A stretch of DNA of 64,000 bases from Rhizobiaceae bacterium (GTDB lineage Bacteria > Pseudomonadota > Alphaproteobacteria > Rhizobiales > Rhizobiaceae): contig JAEPMD010000018.1 of assembly GCA_017644105.1 (NCBI GenBank), positions 1 through 64,000 on the forward strand. Direction: 5' to 3'. Of this stretch, positions 16,981-27,624 are shown one piece after another (the first letter of the stretch is position 1; the number at the start of each line of letters is the position of its first letter). The position numbers were made by a program, and so were the translations under genes. Below the pieces are notes generated by a model. The model made no database searches. It was given only the letters and a program-made list of their open reading frames with translations, and was not told the DNA's origin.

Positions 16981-18645
16981 TTATCTTTGAGATGTTTGCC
17001 AATTTGGACTGACCCAAGGTTCAGCATTTGAAGCTGGCAATAGGTCTTTACCCAAAATGTGATCGGAGGCTTTTTCACCGGTCATAATCGATGGACCATT
17101 AAGATTACCATTGGTCACACGCGGGAAGATTGAGCTATCCGCAACGCGCAAATTCTCAACGCCAATCACCTTTAATTCCGGATCGACAACCGCCATAGGA
17201 TCGTCTTCCGCACCGAGCTTACAAGTCCCACAAGGATGATAAGCACTTTCGACATGCTCTTTGATAAAGCCGTTGAGTTCGTCATCGCTCTGCACAGCTT
17301 TACCCGGCTGGATCTCATGCTTCACATAGGGCTTGAAAGCATCCTGGGCAAAAATCTCACGGGTGAGACGAATGCAGTTTCTGAATTCTTCCCAGTCCCG
17401 TTCTTCGCTCATATAGTTGAATAGAATTTTTGGCGCATCTTTCGGATTAGAAGATCTTAGCGTCACACTGCCTCGGCTCACCGAGCGCATTGGGCCAACA
17501 TGGGCTTGGAACCCGTGACCTTCTGCAGCCGCTTGTCCATCATAACGAACCGCAATGGGGAGGAAATGATATTGGATATCGGGATATTTAATTCCCGCTT
17601 TAGACCGGATAAAAGCTGCCGATTCAAATTGATTGGATGTGCCGAGCCCTGTTTTGGTGAACAGCCATTGCGCCCCGATCAAAGCTTTGCCGAAAATATT
17701 CCAATATTTATAAAGCGTCACCGGTTGGCTTGCCGCCATTTGCAGATAAAGCTCAAGATGATCCTGCAGATTTTGCCCAACACCTCGACGATCTGCCACC
17801 ACATCAATGCCATGTGATTTTAAATGCTCGGCTGGCCCAATCCCCGAAAGCATCAAGAGTTTTGGTGAATTGAATGAAGATGCCGCGATGATGACTTCGC
17901 GATTGGCTTTGATCAGTTCGGTCTTGCCACCACGTTCAATCTCAACGCCAACGGCCTTTTTATCTTCAATCTTTATGCGCGTTGCAAGGCCACGAACAAC
18001 ATCGCAATTTGATCGCTTGAGCGCCGGTTTTAAATAGGCATTGGCCGCCGACCACCGCCGCCCTTTCCAAACCGTTTGCTCCATCGGGCCAAAACCCTCT
18101 TGCTGATAGCCATTATAGTCATCGGTGGTTTCATACCCCGCCTGACGGCCAGCTTCGACAAAGGCTTTAAATAACGGATTAGTTCTTGGCCCGCGCGTAA
18201 CATGAAGTGGACCGTTGGTGCCGCGCCATGTCGGATCACCGCCTTGGCCGCCATCATGCCAATTTTCCATGCGTTTGAAATATGGCAGCACATCTTTATA
18301 AGCCCAACCACTGGCACCTGATTCTTCCCAATGATCATAGTCTGACGGTGCGCCACGGACATAAACCATGCCATTGATGGACGATGATCCGCCAATGACT
18401 TTACCGCGCGGTGCAGCTAATTTGCGACCACCCAAATGTGGTTCAGGTTCTGTTTCATATCCCCAATCATATAGCGACATATTCATCGGGTAAGATAAGG
18501 CTGCTGGCATTTGAATAAGCGGGCCAGCATCCGTGCCGCCATACTCAATCACAATGACCGAATGCTTGCCATCTTCTGACAATCGATAGGCCATGGCACA
18601 ACCGGCAGAACCGGCGCCAACAATTACAAAATCTGCCTGGCGCAT
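16981..18645 (-). CDS. betA: Choline dehydrogenase (GMC oxidoreductase)
   Basis: BetA oxidises choline to betaine aldehyde with FAD at the membrane. The 554-residue protein shows the GMC family layout: [20 protein letters not shown] at the N-terminus, [20 protein letters not shown], the second GMC signature near [16 protein letters not shown], and the active-site His region [13 protein letters not shown] followed by [13 protein letters not shown]. Length matches BetA. It is the last gene of a minus-strand betC-GST-betB-betA operon, 9 bases after betB, which supports the choline assignment over other alcohols. GAGG precedes the ATG. Confidence 0.92.
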   Translation of the reverse strand: MRQADFVIVGAGSAGCAMAYRLSEDGKHSVIVIEYGGTDAGPLIQMPAALSYPMNMSLYDWGYETEPEPHLGGRKLAAPRGKVIGGSSSINGMVYVRGAPSDYDHWEESGASGWAYKDVLPYFKRMENWHDGGQGGDPTWRGTNGPLHVTRGPRTNPLFKAFVEAGRQAGYETTDDYNGYQQEGFGPMEQTVWKGRRWSAANAYLKPALKRSNCDVVRGLATRIKIEDKKAVGVEIERGGKTELIKANREVIIAASSFNSPKLLMLSGIGPAEHLKSHGIDVVADRRGVGQNLQDHLELYLQMAASQPVTLYKYWNIFGKALIGAQWLFTKTGLGTSNQFESAAFIRSKAGIKYPDIQYHFLPIAVRYDGQAAAEGHGFQAHVGPMRSVSRGSVTLRSSNPKDAPKILFNYMSEERDWEEFRNCIRLTREIFAQDAFKPYVKHEIQPGKAVQSDDELNGFIKEHVESAYHPCGTCKLGAEDDPMAVVDPELKVIGVENLRVADSSIFPRVTNGNLNGPSIMTGEKASDHILGKDLLPASNAEPWVSPNWQTSQR

Positions 18646-18654
18646 AAATTACCT

Positions 18655-20112
18655 CTAAAACTGAGCTTCGACCGGGGTCATTGCCACATAAACGGTTTTG
18701 ACTTCCGAATAATGATTGATCGCTTCTTTGGAGTTTTCGCGCCCAACACCTGACATTTTCACCCCACCGAACGGCGCTTCAACCGGCGCTAAATTATAGG
18801 TGTTAATCCAGCAGGACCCTGCTTCGAGCTGATCAATCACACGGTGGCCGCGTTTCAAATCTTGGGTAAATACACCCGCTGACAATCCAAATTCAGTGGC
18901 ATTGGCGCGTGCAATCACTTCTTCCTCGGTTTCAAAGCTCAAAACAGATAATACAGGTCCAAAAATCTCATCCCGCGCAATCGTCATTTCATCCGTTACA
19001 TCTGAAAAAATCGTCGGTTCAATGAAATATCCATCGCGATCCAGTTTGTTGCCACCAAGAACCAATGTGGCACCCTCCTCGACACCTTTTTTGATGAAAC
19101 CAAGCACAATATCGGCCTGGCGTTCAGACACCATCGGGCCAAAATTGGTATTCTCATCTAACGGGTCTCCAATAACGGCTTTCTCAGTTCGCTCTTTCAA
19201 ACGCGCTAGGAATTTCGGCAGGATACCTTTTTGAACAAAGACCCGCGTGCCATTGGAACAAACCTGACCTGAGGAATAAAAATTCCCGAGGATTGCACCA
19301 CCCACGGCATCTTCAATATCGGCATCATCAAAAACAATCAGCGGTGACTTGCCACCCAATTCCATGGTGACATGCTTCATACTTTCCGCAGCTGCAGAAT
19401 AAACCTTACGTCCTGTTGGCACCGAGCCGGTGAGTGAGACTTTATTTACGCGTGAATCCGTAATCAGTTGAGCACCCACATCACCCAAACCTTGGATGAC
19501 ATTATAAACACCAGCGGGAACGCCTGCTTCATGCAAAATCTCCGCGACTTTGAGCGCGCATAATGGCGTTGTCTCAGAAGGTTTGAAAACCATTGAATTC
19601 CCGCAAGCCAGGGCCGGTGCGCCCTTCCAACAGGCAATTTGTGTTGGATAATTCCAAGCACCAATCCCAACGCAAAGACCGAGCGGCTCGCGTTTGGTAT
19701 AGACAAAATCGTCACCTAGCTGAATGTGCTCGCCGGTGAGCGATCCAGCCAAACCACCGAAATATTCAAGCGCATCTGCACCACTTGTTGCATCCGCGAT
19801 GATCGTTTCCTGTATTGGTTTGCCCGTATCATAGGTTTCCAAAACACTTAAGTCTTCATTGCGTTCACGGATTATGTCTGCCGCTTTGCGCAGAATTCGG
19901 CCGCGCTCAGTGCCGGTCATTTTCGCCCAGATCTGCTGACCTTCTTTGGCTGAGATGATTGCCTTCTCGATGATCTCCGGGGTCGCAGCATGTAATTTAG
20001 CAATCACCTCACCGGTGGCTGCAAATGTGCACACAATCTCCTTGCCGTAGGTATCCTCGACATATTCACCATTGATAAAATGGCTGGCCGTTGGCTGGCA
20101 CTTCAAACTCAT
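18655..20112 (-). CDS. betB: Betaine aldehyde dehydrogenase
   Basis: BetB oxidises betaine aldehyde to glycine betaine with NAD(P)+. The 485-residue aldehyde dehydrogenase keeps the catalytic pair: Glu in [14 protein letters not shown] and Cys in [16 protein letters not shown]. Conserved [20 protein letters not shown] and [19 protein letters not shown] are characteristic of the betaine aldehyde subgroup. It is cotranscribed with betA, and with GST and betC upstream. Product betaine is an osmoprotectant, or can be demethylated for carbon and nitrogen by genes outside this window. Confidence 0.94.
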   Translation of the reverse strand: MSLKCQPTASHFINGEYVEDTYGKEIVCTFAATGEVIAKLHAATPEIIEKAIISAKEGQQIWAKMTGTERGRILRKAADIIRERNEDLSVLETYDTGKPIQETIIADATSGADALEYFGGLAGSLTGEHIQLGDDFVYTKREPLGLCVGIGAWNYPTQIACWKGAPALACGNSMVFKPSETTPLCALKVAEILHEAGVPAGVYNVIQGLGDVGAQLITDSRVNKVSLTGSVPTGRKVYSAAAESMKHVTMELGGKSPLIVFDDADIEDAVGGAILGNFYSSGQVCSNGTRVFVQKGILPKFLARLKERTEKAVIGDPLDENTNFGPMVSERQADIVLGFIKKGVEEGATLVLGGNKLDRDGYFIEPTIFSDVTDEMTIARDEIFGPVLSVLSFETEEEVIARANATEFGLSAGVFTQDLKRGHRVIDQLEAGSCWINTYNLAPVEAPFGGVKMSGVGRENSKEAINHYSEVKTVYVAMTPVEAQF

Positions 20113-20136
20113 AATAATCCTGTCAATATTTAGTTG

Positions 20137-20781
20137 TTATTCTGGTTTCCAGCGCAAAGGCTCGTAAGAAACCATCACATGTTTTTTGTAGGCTTCGCGT
20201 GACGTCAAGCGCTCATAATAGCGATCGATATTTGGCGTTGTTGTCCGCAAGAATTCAAGCTCGTAATAGCGATATAAAACACTACCCACTAGAATATCAG
20301 CGTAAGTGAGATGTTCGCCACCGATAAACGGTCCCTCACCCAAACGATCATCCAACATGGTTGCGAGCGTTGCCATTTTAGATGCAGCCTCATCCAAGGC
20401 TTCCTGATCAAGTGTTGCAGGATCAAATCGCACCAATGGATAAAACAAATCGCCCAATAATAATGGCGAAAATGTCGTTTTGATCCATTCCGCCCACATA
20501 TCAATTTTGGCCCGCTGCTTTGGATCACGCGGGAAAAAGCTTTGATCGCCATATTTATGTGACAGATAACGCACGATCGCTGCGCTTTCAAACATGGTGA
20601 GATCACCATCTTTCATTACGGGTACTAATCCGTTTGGGTTCATGGCGAGATATTCAGGCGTGTCGTTGCCACCAAAAGCACCACCGATGTCATGGCGCTT
20701 GTGCACAAGACCCAGCTCTGCAATCGCCCACATTGCGATCTGCACATTCAGTGATGTATCTCGTCCTAAAATTTCGATCAT
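20137..20781 (-). CDS. Glutathione S-transferase family protein
   Basis: This 214-residue cytosolic GST has an N-terminal thioredoxin-like domain (GRDTSLNVQIAMWAIAEL; NPNGLVPVMKDGDLTMFESAAIVRYL) and an all-helical C-terminal domain (EHLTYADILVGSVLYRYYEL). The conserved ESxAI glutathione-contact motif is present, and Ser at position 9 of RDTS may be the catalytic residue. It sits inside the bet operon between betC and betB with gaps of 12 and 24 bases. This is not part of the usual betICBA arrangement. A role in aldehyde detoxification is possible but not shown. Confidence 0.88.
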   Translation of the reverse strand: MIEILGRDTSLNVQIAMWAIAELGLVHKRHDIGGAFGGNDTPEYLAMNPNGLVPVMKDGDLTMFESAAIVRYLSHKYGDQSFFPRDPKQRAKIDMWAEWIKTTFSPLLLGDLFYPLVRFDPATLDQEALDEAASKMATLATMLDDRLGEGPFIGGEHLTYADILVGSVLYRYYELEFLRTTTPNIDRYYERLTSREAYKKHVMVSYEPLRWKPE

Positions 20782-20793
20782 AATCTGTCCTCG

Positions 20794-22299
20794 TCAATCC
20801 CGCGGAAAACGCTGGCTCGTTTCCACAACATTTAAATCCATATGGTTTCGCATATAGCGCTCAGACGCTTTCTGCAATGGTTGATAATCCCAAGGATAAT
20901 AATCGCCGTTTCGCAGTGCTTCATACACCACCCAACGTCGGGCCTGGCTTTCGCGCACAGCGGCATCATATTGCTCCAAATTCCACCGTTCATCAGCTTG
21001 TTTTGAAAAAACAGCCAAAACATCGGCAAATTCAGGATTACCTGCAAGATTGTTAATCTCGTGCGGGTCATCTGACAAGTTAAACAATTGATCGGGATCC
21101 AACGCGCATCGGTTAAACTTCCAATCCCCCTGCCTTAAAGATACGAGCGGCGCATAGGATGCTTCTGCCGCATATTCCATCGCAACAGGCGTTTCGCGCG
21201 TTTTCCCGCTTGTATAGGGCAACAGGCTTTCACCATCTGTCCAAGGCAAAACTTCATCCATAGAAATACCAGCAATATCGCAGAGCGTCGGCGTGATATC
21301 GATATTGGTTACGGGCTCGCGGATCAATTGCGGCTCAACATCAGGTAATTTCATCATGATAGGAACGCGCGCGGAACCCTCATAAAAGCACATTTTAAAC
21401 CACAATCCACGCTCACCCAACATATCGCCGTGATCGGACAAAAACAGGATGATTGCCTCCTGCCCTGTGCTTTCCAACGCTTCCATGACTTCCCCAATCT
21501 TGTCATCAAGATAGGAAATATTGGCAAAATAGGCGCGGCGCGATTTTTTGATATCTTCTTCAGTGATATCAAAATTTCGCCAATCATTAGCATCGAATAT
21601 CCGTTTTGCATGCGGATCATGATCATCATAATCCATCGCCGCAATCGTCGGTAAAAGATGTTCGCAATCCTCGTAAAGATCCCAATATTTCTTGCGCGCA
21701 ACATAAGGATCATGCGGATGGGTAAAACTCACCGTTAAACACCAAGGTCGTTCATCATGGCCACGCGCTAAGTCATAAACCTTGCGGACAGCGTTATAAG
21801 CAACCTCATCATCATATTCCATTTGGTTGGAAATCTCGGCAATCCCTGCGCCCGTGACGGACCCCATATTGTGATACCACCAATCAATACGTTCGCCCGG
21901 TTTGCGATAATCTGGTGTCCAACCAAAATCGGCGGGGTAAATATCTGTGGTTAGTCTTTCCTCAAATCCATGCATCTGATCAGGACCGACAAAATGCATT
22001 TTGCCCGAAAGGCATGTTTGATACCCAGCACGCCTTAAATGATGCGCATAAGTGGGGATATCTGAGCAAAATTCAGCCGCATTGTCATAAACGCGCGTGC
22101 GATGGGGCAATTGACCCGACATGAAAGACGCGCGGCCCGGCGCACATAATGGTGATGCAGTATAGGAGTTTTCAAAGCGCACAGATTGGCCAGCGAGCTT
22201 CTTTAAATTTGGCGCGTGCAACCATTCAGCAGGACCATCTGGAAACAATGTTCCGTTGAGCTGATCCACCATAAATATCAAAATATTTGGTTTGGCCAC
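20794..22299 (-). CDS. betC: Choline-sulfatase
   Basis: BetC hydrolyses choline-O-sulfate to choline and sulfate. The 501-residue sulfatase begins KPNILIFMVDQLNGTLFPD (metal Asp). SPLCAPGRASFMSGQLPHRT has the C-x-P-x-R signature whose cysteine becomes formylglycine. LSGKMHFVGPDQMHG and FLSDHGDMLGERGLWFKMC follow, and a choline-sulfatase C-terminal segment (YYPWDYQPLQKASERYMRNH) is present. The start is GTG at 22299 with GGAGG 8 bases upstream. It leads the operon and is divergent from an aminotransferase gene. The family regulator betI is absent from this window. Confidence 0.94.
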   Translation of the reverse strand: MAKPNILIFMVDQLNGTLFPDGPAEWLHAPNLKKLAGQSVRFENSYTASPLCAPGRASFMSGQLPHRTRVYDNAAEFCSDIPTYAHHLRRAGYQTCLSGKMHFVGPDQMHGFEERLTTDIYPADFGWTPDYRKPGERIDWWYHNMGSVTGAGIAEISNQMEYDDEVAYNAVRKVYDLARGHDERPWCLTVSFTHPHDPYVARKKYWDLYEDCEHLLPTIAAMDYDDHDPHAKRIFDANDWRNFDITEEDIKKSRRAYFANISYLDDKIGEVMEALESTGQEAIILFLSDHGDMLGERGLWFKMCFYEGSARVPIMMKLPDVEPQLIREPVTNIDITPTLCDIAGISMDEVLPWTDGESLLPYTSGKTRETPVAMEYAAEASYAPLVSLRQGDWKFNRCALDPDQLFNLSDDPHEINNLAGNPEFADVLAVFSKQADERWNLEQYDAAVRESQARRWVVYEALRNGDYYPWDYQPLQKASERYMRNHMDLNVVETSQRFPRD

Positions 22300-22413
22300 T
22301 TAACCGCCCTCCTTAAGAATCCAACCACAAAAATTAAATATATTGCCCTCGTCGACAAAATGTCTATTCAATAAGCGACACACAAGACATCGAATAGGGA
22401 TGAAAATTTAAAA

Positions 22414-23790
22414 ATGGCATATAAACCCAATTCCGACGAAGCGAGAGACGTAGCCTATCACATGCATGGCTACACCAATGCCAAAAAGCACACAGAGCTT
22501 GGCCCGCTTATCATTGAACGCGGTGAAGGGATTTATGTCTACGACAATGAAGGTAAAAAATATATCGAAGCCATGTCTGGCTTGTGGTCGGCAGGATTAG
22601 GTTTTAGCGAAAAACGCTTAGCTGATGTGGCCTACACGCAGATGCTTAAACTGCCTTTTTACCACAATTTTACCCACAAATCTCACGGTCCAGCGATCGA
22701 TTTGGCCGAAAAACTCATTGAGATTGCACCAGTACCCATGAGCAAAGCTTTCTTCACCAATTCTGGTTCGGAAGCCATTGATACAGCTCTTAAAATGATC
22801 TGGTACCGCTCAAATGCGATGGGCAAACCGGACAAGAAAAAGATCATTGTTCGCAAACGCGCCTATCACGGCGTCACCATTGCTTCAAGCTGCTTAACCA
22901 GCCTGCCTAACAATCACCGATCTTTTGATTTGATTGTGCCTGATGTTTTACGCCTGACCTGCCCGCACTATTATAAGGATGCGCTCCCTGGTGAAAGCGA
23001 AACAGAATTTGCCAGCAGATTGGCACAGGAACTTGACGATCTCATTCAAGCTGAAGGCCCGGACACCATTGCTGCAATGTTTGCAGAACCCGCCATGGGC
23101 GCTGGCGGTGTGGTGATCCCTCCAGAAACTTATTGGGAAAAAATCCAGGCTGTTTTGAACAAATATGACATCCTGCTTGTAGCGGATGAAGTGATCAACG
23201 GATTCGGCAGAACAGGGAAGATGTTTGGCTGCGAAACATATAACATCAAGCCAGATATGATGACGCTATCAAAGCAAATCACATCCTCATATTTGCCGTT
23301 ATCTGCCCTTTTGATCAATGAAAAAGTCTTCGAACCTATCGCCGAACAAAGCAATGAAATTGGTGTATTTGGCCACGGCTTTACTGCGGGTGGTCATCCC
23401 ACCCCTTCAGTTGTCGCATTGGAGACAATTCGTATAATCGAAGAGGAAAATTTGGTTGACAACTGCAGGACTGCTGGCGCCAGGCTGCTTGAAGGCCTGC
23501 AAAAACTGACCGATCACCCCCTTGTCGGTGAAGTGCGGGGCGTGGGGCTCGTTGCCGCAATTGAGCTAGTGGTTGATAAAAAAGAGAAAACAGCGCTTGA
23601 TCCAGTTGGACGCTTGGGCGCCATTGTCGCCACAGAATTGCAAAATAACGGTGTAATTGTCCGCGCAATGTTGGATGCAATCGCATTTTGCCCTCCAATG
23701 ATCATCAAAAATGAGCAAATTGATGAGCTGTTGAGCAAAATTGAGACATCGCTCGATTCCGCCAAAAATGTCGCATTTGAGATAGAATAA
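22414..23790 (+). CDS. Class III aminotransferase, polyamine/omega-amino acid type
   Basis: This PLP-dependent aminotransferase of 458 residues resembles the SpuC/putrescine--pyruvate and related omega-amine group. Motifs are MSGLWSAGLGFSEKRLADVA, FFTNSGSEAIDTALKMIWY, RKRAYHGVTIASSCL, LLVADEVINGFGRTGKMFG (PLP Asp) and MMTLSKQITSSYLPLSAL (Schiff-base Lys). It lies ahead of a polyamine-type ABC importer on the same strand, so it probably deaminates an imported amine. Identity of the amine is inference. AGGGATGA lies upstream of the ATG. A 247-base gap separates it from the transporter genes, which may have their own promoter. Confidence 0.87.
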   Translation: MAYKPNSDEARDVAYHMHGYTNAKKHTELGPLIIERGEGIYVYDNEGKKYIEAMSGLWSAGLGFSEKRLADVAYTQMLKLPFYHNFTHKSHGPAIDLAEKLIEIAPVPMSKAFFTNSGSEAIDTALKMIWYRSNAMGKPDKKKIIVRKRAYHGVTIASSCLTSLPNNHRSFDLIVPDVLRLTCPHYYKDALPGESETEFASRLAQELDDLIQAEGPDTIAAMFAEPAMGAGGVVIPPETYWEKIQAVLNKYDILLVADEVINGFGRTGKMFGCETYNIKPDMMTLSKQITSSYLPLSALLINEKVFEPIAEQSNEIGVFGHGFTAGGHPTPSVVALETIRIIEEENLVDNCRTAGARLLEGLQKLTDHPLVGEVRGVGLVAAIELVVDKKEKTALDPVGRLGAIVATELQNNGVIVRAMLDAIAFCPPMIIKNEQIDELLSKIETSLDSAKNVAFEIE

Positions 23791-24037
23791 TTAAAATTGA
23801 CGCAATTATGGACAAAAGCTCATCTTATAGCCATCATTAGTCATGCTAATTTTATGTGAAATTTAGGAATTATATTCCAAGTTAAAGCGCTTACATATGA
23901 TAAATTGCTTAAATTAACGATAAAATAGGAAATATCTATCTAATTGCACAAGCAGTGCACAGACACCATTGCATAATTATATCCAGCAGTTATCGTTCGG
24001 ATATAAAAAATAAAAATTATTTTGGGATACACAGTTT
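23791..24037. promoter_or_regulatory. Upstream region of the polyamine ABC operon
   Basis: This 247-base AT-rich gap has two short perfect dyads: GGAAT-TAT-ATTCC at 23866-23878 and TGCAC-AAGCA-GTGCA at 23945-23959. Either could be a regulator site for the ABC operon. No terminator hairpin was seen after the aminotransferase gene. Confidence 0.35.
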
Positions 24038-25132
24038 ATGCAGGGAATTCCTGGCGCAGCGGTCAGATTTGAACGCGTCCAGAAAAGTTATGACGGTGAA
24101 AACCTTGTCGTAAAAGATCTAAACCTTGATATCGCTCCTGGCGAGTTCTTGACGATGCTTGGACCGTCAGGATCGGGTAAAACCACATGTCTCATGATGC
24201 TGGCTGGATTTGAGCCTGCAACAAATGGCGAAATCTTCCTAAATGATCGACCGATCAACAATGTGCCTCCATTTAAGCGGGGAATTGGCATGGTGTTCCA
24301 AAACTATGCCCTCTTCCCTCATATGAGTGTTGCGGAAAACTTGGCATTTCCATTGCAAATCAGAAAGATGAGCAAGGCTGATCAAGAGGCGAAGGTAAAA
24401 CACGCCCTGGACATGGTTGAACTATCGGAATTTGGAAACCGCCGCCCGGCGCAATTATCGGGTGGTCAGCAGCAGCGCGTTGCTGTAGCACGCGCTCTTG
24501 TGTTTGATCCGGAGCTGATTTTGATGGATGAGCCACTTGGTGCTCTTGATAAACAACTGCGCGAGCAAATGCAGTATGAAATCAAGCACATCCATGAAAA
24601 TCTTGGCGTTACAATTGTTTACGTGACCCACGACCAAACTGAAGCTTTGACCATGTCTGACAGGGTTGCGGTATTCAATGACGGTGTGATCCAACAACTT
24701 TCGCCACCGGATGTGCTTTACGAAACACCACATAATTCTTTTGTCGCTCAATTCATCGGCGAAAACAACAAACTCACAGGTACCGTTGCTTCTCTAAAAG
24801 ATGGCGCCTGTGAAGTGAAGCTGGATGATGGTACAATGCTCAAAGCTGACGCCGTGAACGTCAATGCAGTGGGTGACAAAACTACGTTATCACTTCGTCC
24901 AGAACGTATTGAAATTTATAATAATGAAGATCTGGACAATTTGATTGAGGGCACGATCAAGGAAATATTGTATCTCGGGGATCATCTGCGCGTTGTCATG
25001 GATGTCGCCGGCAATGACGATTTCATCGTCAAAGTTCGAAATAAATCGATGGGATGGAATATTTCCGAAGGTCAAAAAATAAAAATCGGATGGTCTGCTG
25101 AAGACTGCAAAGCCTTGGATGCAGTTGTCTGA
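24038..25132 (+). CDS. Spermidine/putrescine-type ABC transporter ATP-binding protein
   Basis: This is the ATPase of a PotABCD-like importer (364 residues). The nucleotide-binding domain has Walker A GPSGSGKTT, the Q-loop in GMVFQNYALFPHMSV, the signature LSGGQQQRVAVARAL, Walker B LILMDEPLGALD and the switch His in YVTHDQTEALTMS. A C-terminal TOBE-like regulatory domain follows from about residue 240. It is first of four consecutive genes (ATPase, binding protein, two permeases). Polyamines are the likely cargo by family; opines or related amines cannot be excluded. Confidence 0.92.
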   Translation: MQGIPGAAVRFERVQKSYDGENLVVKDLNLDIAPGEFLTMLGPSGSGKTTCLMMLAGFEPATNGEIFLNDRPINNVPPFKRGIGMVFQNYALFPHMSVAENLAFPLQIRKMSKADQEAKVKHALDMVELSEFGNRRPAQLSGGQQQRVAVARALVFDPELILMDEPLGALDKQLREQMQYEIKHIHENLGVTIVYVTHDQTEALTMSDRVAVFNDGVIQQLSPPDVLYETPHNSFVAQFIGENNKLTGTVASLKDGACEVKLDDGTMLKADAVNVNAVGDKTTLSLRPERIEIYNNEDLDNLIEGTIKEILYLGDHLRVVMDVAGNDDFIVKVRNKSMGWNISEGQKIKIGWSAEDCKALDAVV

Positions 25133-25186
25133 TTTATAACAACAAAACACTAAACTTGAACTCATGAACATACTTGGGAGAGTAAA

Positions 25187-26269
25187 ATGAAAATCAAACA
25201 TTTCTTAGCAACATCAGCTTTGACAGCTGGTTTGGCACTTGCAGCATCAGCGCAAGCGAGCGAAATCACAGTTGTGTCTTGGGGCGGTGCTTACACAAAA
25301 AGCCAGGTAGAAGCCTACCACAAGCCTTGGGTTGAAAAGACAGGTAATAAAATTGTCTCTGAAGATTACAATGGCGGCATCGCTGAGATCAAAGCTCAGG
25401 TTGAAGCTGGCAACGTAACATGGGATATCGTTGACGTAGAACTATCTGACGCGATCCGTGCATGTGACGAAGGTCTTCTTGAAACAATCGATCATTCCAT
25501 CCTACCCGCCGGTGCCGACGGCACACCTGCTACCGAAGATTTCCTTGAAGGGACACTTCACGATTGTGCTGTGGCAAATATAGCCTGGTCTTCAGTGTAT
25601 GTATTTGACAAAACTAAATTCGATGTCGGACCAACAACGATCGCGGACTTATTTGACTTAGAGAAATTCCCTGGCAAACGTGGTTTTAGAAAAAATCCAA
25701 AAGTAACATTGGAATTTGCCCTAATGGCAGACGGCGTTCCAGCTGCAGATGTGTATGAAGTGTTGGCAACTCCGGAAGGTATCGACCGCGCGTTTGCAAA
25801 GCTTGACACAATTAAAGACCAAGTTGTTTGGTGGGAAGCTGGTGCCCAGCCACCGCAATTGCTTGCGGATGGTGAAGTTGCAATGACAACTGCGTGGAAC
25901 GGTCGAGTATTCAATGCTATTGCAGGCGAAGACAAGCCATTTGAAATTGTTTGGGATGGTCAAATTTGGGATCTTGATCTTTGGGTATTACCAAAAGGAT
26001 CAGAAAACAAAGAAGCTGCATTAGACTTTTTGGTGTTTTCTACAGAAACAGAACAACTGGCGAACCAAGCATCCTATATTCCCTATGGTCCGGCACGAAA
26101 GTCTTCAAACGCGCTGGTAGGCAAATATTATCAGAAAGACATCGATATGGCACCTCATATGCCTACAGCCGATGCTAACTTGAAGAATGCCGTGCAAAAT
26201 GACTTTGAATTTTGGGCAGACAACTCGGATCAGCTGAACGAACGTTTCAATGCATGGTTAGCAAACTAA
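25187..26269 (+). CDS. Polyamine-type ABC transporter substrate-binding protein
   Basis: This periplasmic binding protein (360 residues) captures the ligand for the importer. It has a signal peptide with probable cleavage after AQA near residue 24. The mature protein starts EITVVSWGGAYTKSQVEAYH, typical of PotD/PotF-like proteins, with VTWDIVDVELSDAIRACDEG and AMTTAWNGRVFNAI in the binding lobes. GGGAG lies just upstream of the ATG. A stable hairpin follows the stop (26281-26304), probably protecting this message so that binding protein is made in excess over the permeases. Confidence 0.92.
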   Translation: MKIKHFLATSALTAGLALAASAQASEITVVSWGGAYTKSQVEAYHKPWVEKTGNKIVSEDYNGGIAEIKAQVEAGNVTWDIVDVELSDAIRACDEGLLETIDHSILPAGADGTPATEDFLEGTLHDCAVANIAWSSVYVFDKTKFDVGPTTIADLFDLEKFPGKRGFRKNPKVTLEFALMADGVPAADVYEVLATPEGIDRAFAKLDTIKDQVVWWEAGAQPPQLLADGEVAMTTAWNGRVFNAIAGEDKPFEIVWDGQIWDLDLWVLPKGSENKEAALDFLVFSTETEQLANQASYIPYGPARKSSNALVGKYYQKDIDMAPHMPTADANLKNAVQNDFEFWADNSDQLNERFNAWLAN

Positions 26270-26280
26270 TATTAGTCGTG

Positions 26281-26304
26281 AGCGCGGGGTAAAAACCCCG
26301 CGCT
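26281..26304 (+). terminator. Intra-operon hairpin after the binding-protein gene
   Basis: A 9-bp GC-rich perfect stem (AGCGCGGGG / CCCCGCGCT) with a 6-base TAAAAA loop sits 11 bases after the stop. Only a short T run follows, so it is more likely an mRNA-stabilising or partial attenuator element than a full terminator, as is common between binding-protein and permease genes. Confidence 0.75.
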
Positions 26305-26336
26305 TTCAATCAATAAGAAGATAATTTTGAATCAGT

Positions 26337-27614
26337 ATGCAAGATAGTTCAACCACGACACCTGAAACTTTAGTGACCGCAGATGGCGTGCCACTGAAAC
26401 AAAAACTGATTCAATCAACGCGCCGCGCTCGATTGCGTGCGTTACTCCTCACGTTGCCGTTGGTGATCTTTATCATTGTCAGCTTCATGATCCCGATTGG
26501 GCAGATGCTTTTCCGCTCTTTGCACAATGACACCGCGTCAAGCGTTGTTCCTAATTTTGCAATAGCCATTCAGGATTGGGATGAGCAAGGATTGCCGCCT
26601 GAAGAAACAATCAAATTGTTTGTGCTCGATTTGCAGGAAGCACGCAAAAAGCGCGAAATCGGAAAAACTGTTGGTAATCTCGCGACGCGCATAAACTACG
26701 AAATCCCGGGCAGCCGTAGCCTCTTTACATCCTCAGCGCGCAAACTCGCGCGTGTGACTGAAGGCCCCTATACGGAAGCGCTGCTCGACATTAACAAAAA
26801 GTGGGATGATCCGGTCCTCTGGCGCAGCCTCAAACGCGCGACGAATGACATAACACCTTACTTTTATCTGTCCGCGCTTGATCTTAAATATGATGATGAA
26901 GGTAATATTATAGAAGCAGATGAGCTTTATCAGATTTATGTATCCAATTTTGTTAAAACAGTAAGACTTTCTGCTACAATCACTCTCATATGTCTGGTCT
27001 TAGCATTCCCAGTATCATATCTCTTATCGACCTTGCCGCTTAAAACATCCAATCTATTGATGATCTTGGTGCTGTTGCCGTTCTGGACGTCGCTGCTTGT
27101 TCGAACGACCGCGTGGATTGCCATTCTGCAAACGGAGGGCATAATCAATGACATATTGGTCTTCATAGGCCTTGTGGGTGAAGATGGCCGGGTGCAGATG
27201 ATCTATAACCAGACGGGTACGATCATCGCTATGGTGCATATCTTGCTGCCATTTATGATCCTGCCACTTTTCTCGGTGATGAAAACCATTCCGCCGAGCT
27301 ATATGCGCGCGGCGAGCTCCATGGGTGCAAAAACATTCACAGCTTTTAGACGGGTTTATTTCCCGCTCACGCTGCCAGGGATTGCCGCTGGTACGCTCCT
27401 CGTCTTTATTTTGGCGATTGGTTACTACATCACCCCTGCCCTTGTTGGCGGTGAAGATGGCCTGTTGATTTCAAACTTGATCGCCTACCACATTCAAAAA
27501 TCGTTGAACTGGAGCTTGGGTGCTGCGCTCGGAACGCTGCTGCTCGCAATCGTTCTTATTCTTTATTGGCTCTACAATAAGATTGTGGGCATTGAAAAAC
27601 TGAGTTTTGGATAG
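26337..27614 (+). CDS. Polyamine-type ABC transporter permease (PotB-like)
   Basis: This inner-membrane permease has 425 residues. Its first membrane helix (about 36-58) is followed by a long, mostly polar segment (about 60-195) that classic PotB lacks, then the usual five-helix core from about residue 200. The ABC-interaction EAA loop is MRAASSMGAKTFTAFRRVYFP. The insert is full of charged residues (DLQEARKKREIGKTVG) and should be periplasmic. It pairs with the next permease; 10 bases separate the stop from the next ATG. Confidence 0.9.
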   Translation: MQDSSTTTPETLVTADGVPLKQKLIQSTRRARLRALLLTLPLVIFIIVSFMIPIGQMLFRSLHNDTASSVVPNFAIAIQDWDEQGLPPEETIKLFVLDLQEARKKREIGKTVGNLATRINYEIPGSRSLFTSSARKLARVTEGPYTEALLDINKKWDDPVLWRSLKRATNDITPYFYLSALDLKYDDEGNIIEADELYQIYVSNFVKTVRLSATITLICLVLAFPVSYLLSTLPLKTSNLLMILVLLPFWTSLLVRTTAWIAILQTEGIINDILVFIGLVGEDGRVQMIYNQTGTIIAMVHILLPFMILPLFSVMKTIPPSYMRAASSMGAKTFTAFRRVYFPLTLPGIAAGTLLVFILAIGYYITPALVGGEDGLLISNLIAYHIQKSLNWSLGAALGTLLLAIVLILYWLYNKIVGIEKLSFG

Positions 27615-27624
27615 GAATGCGACC

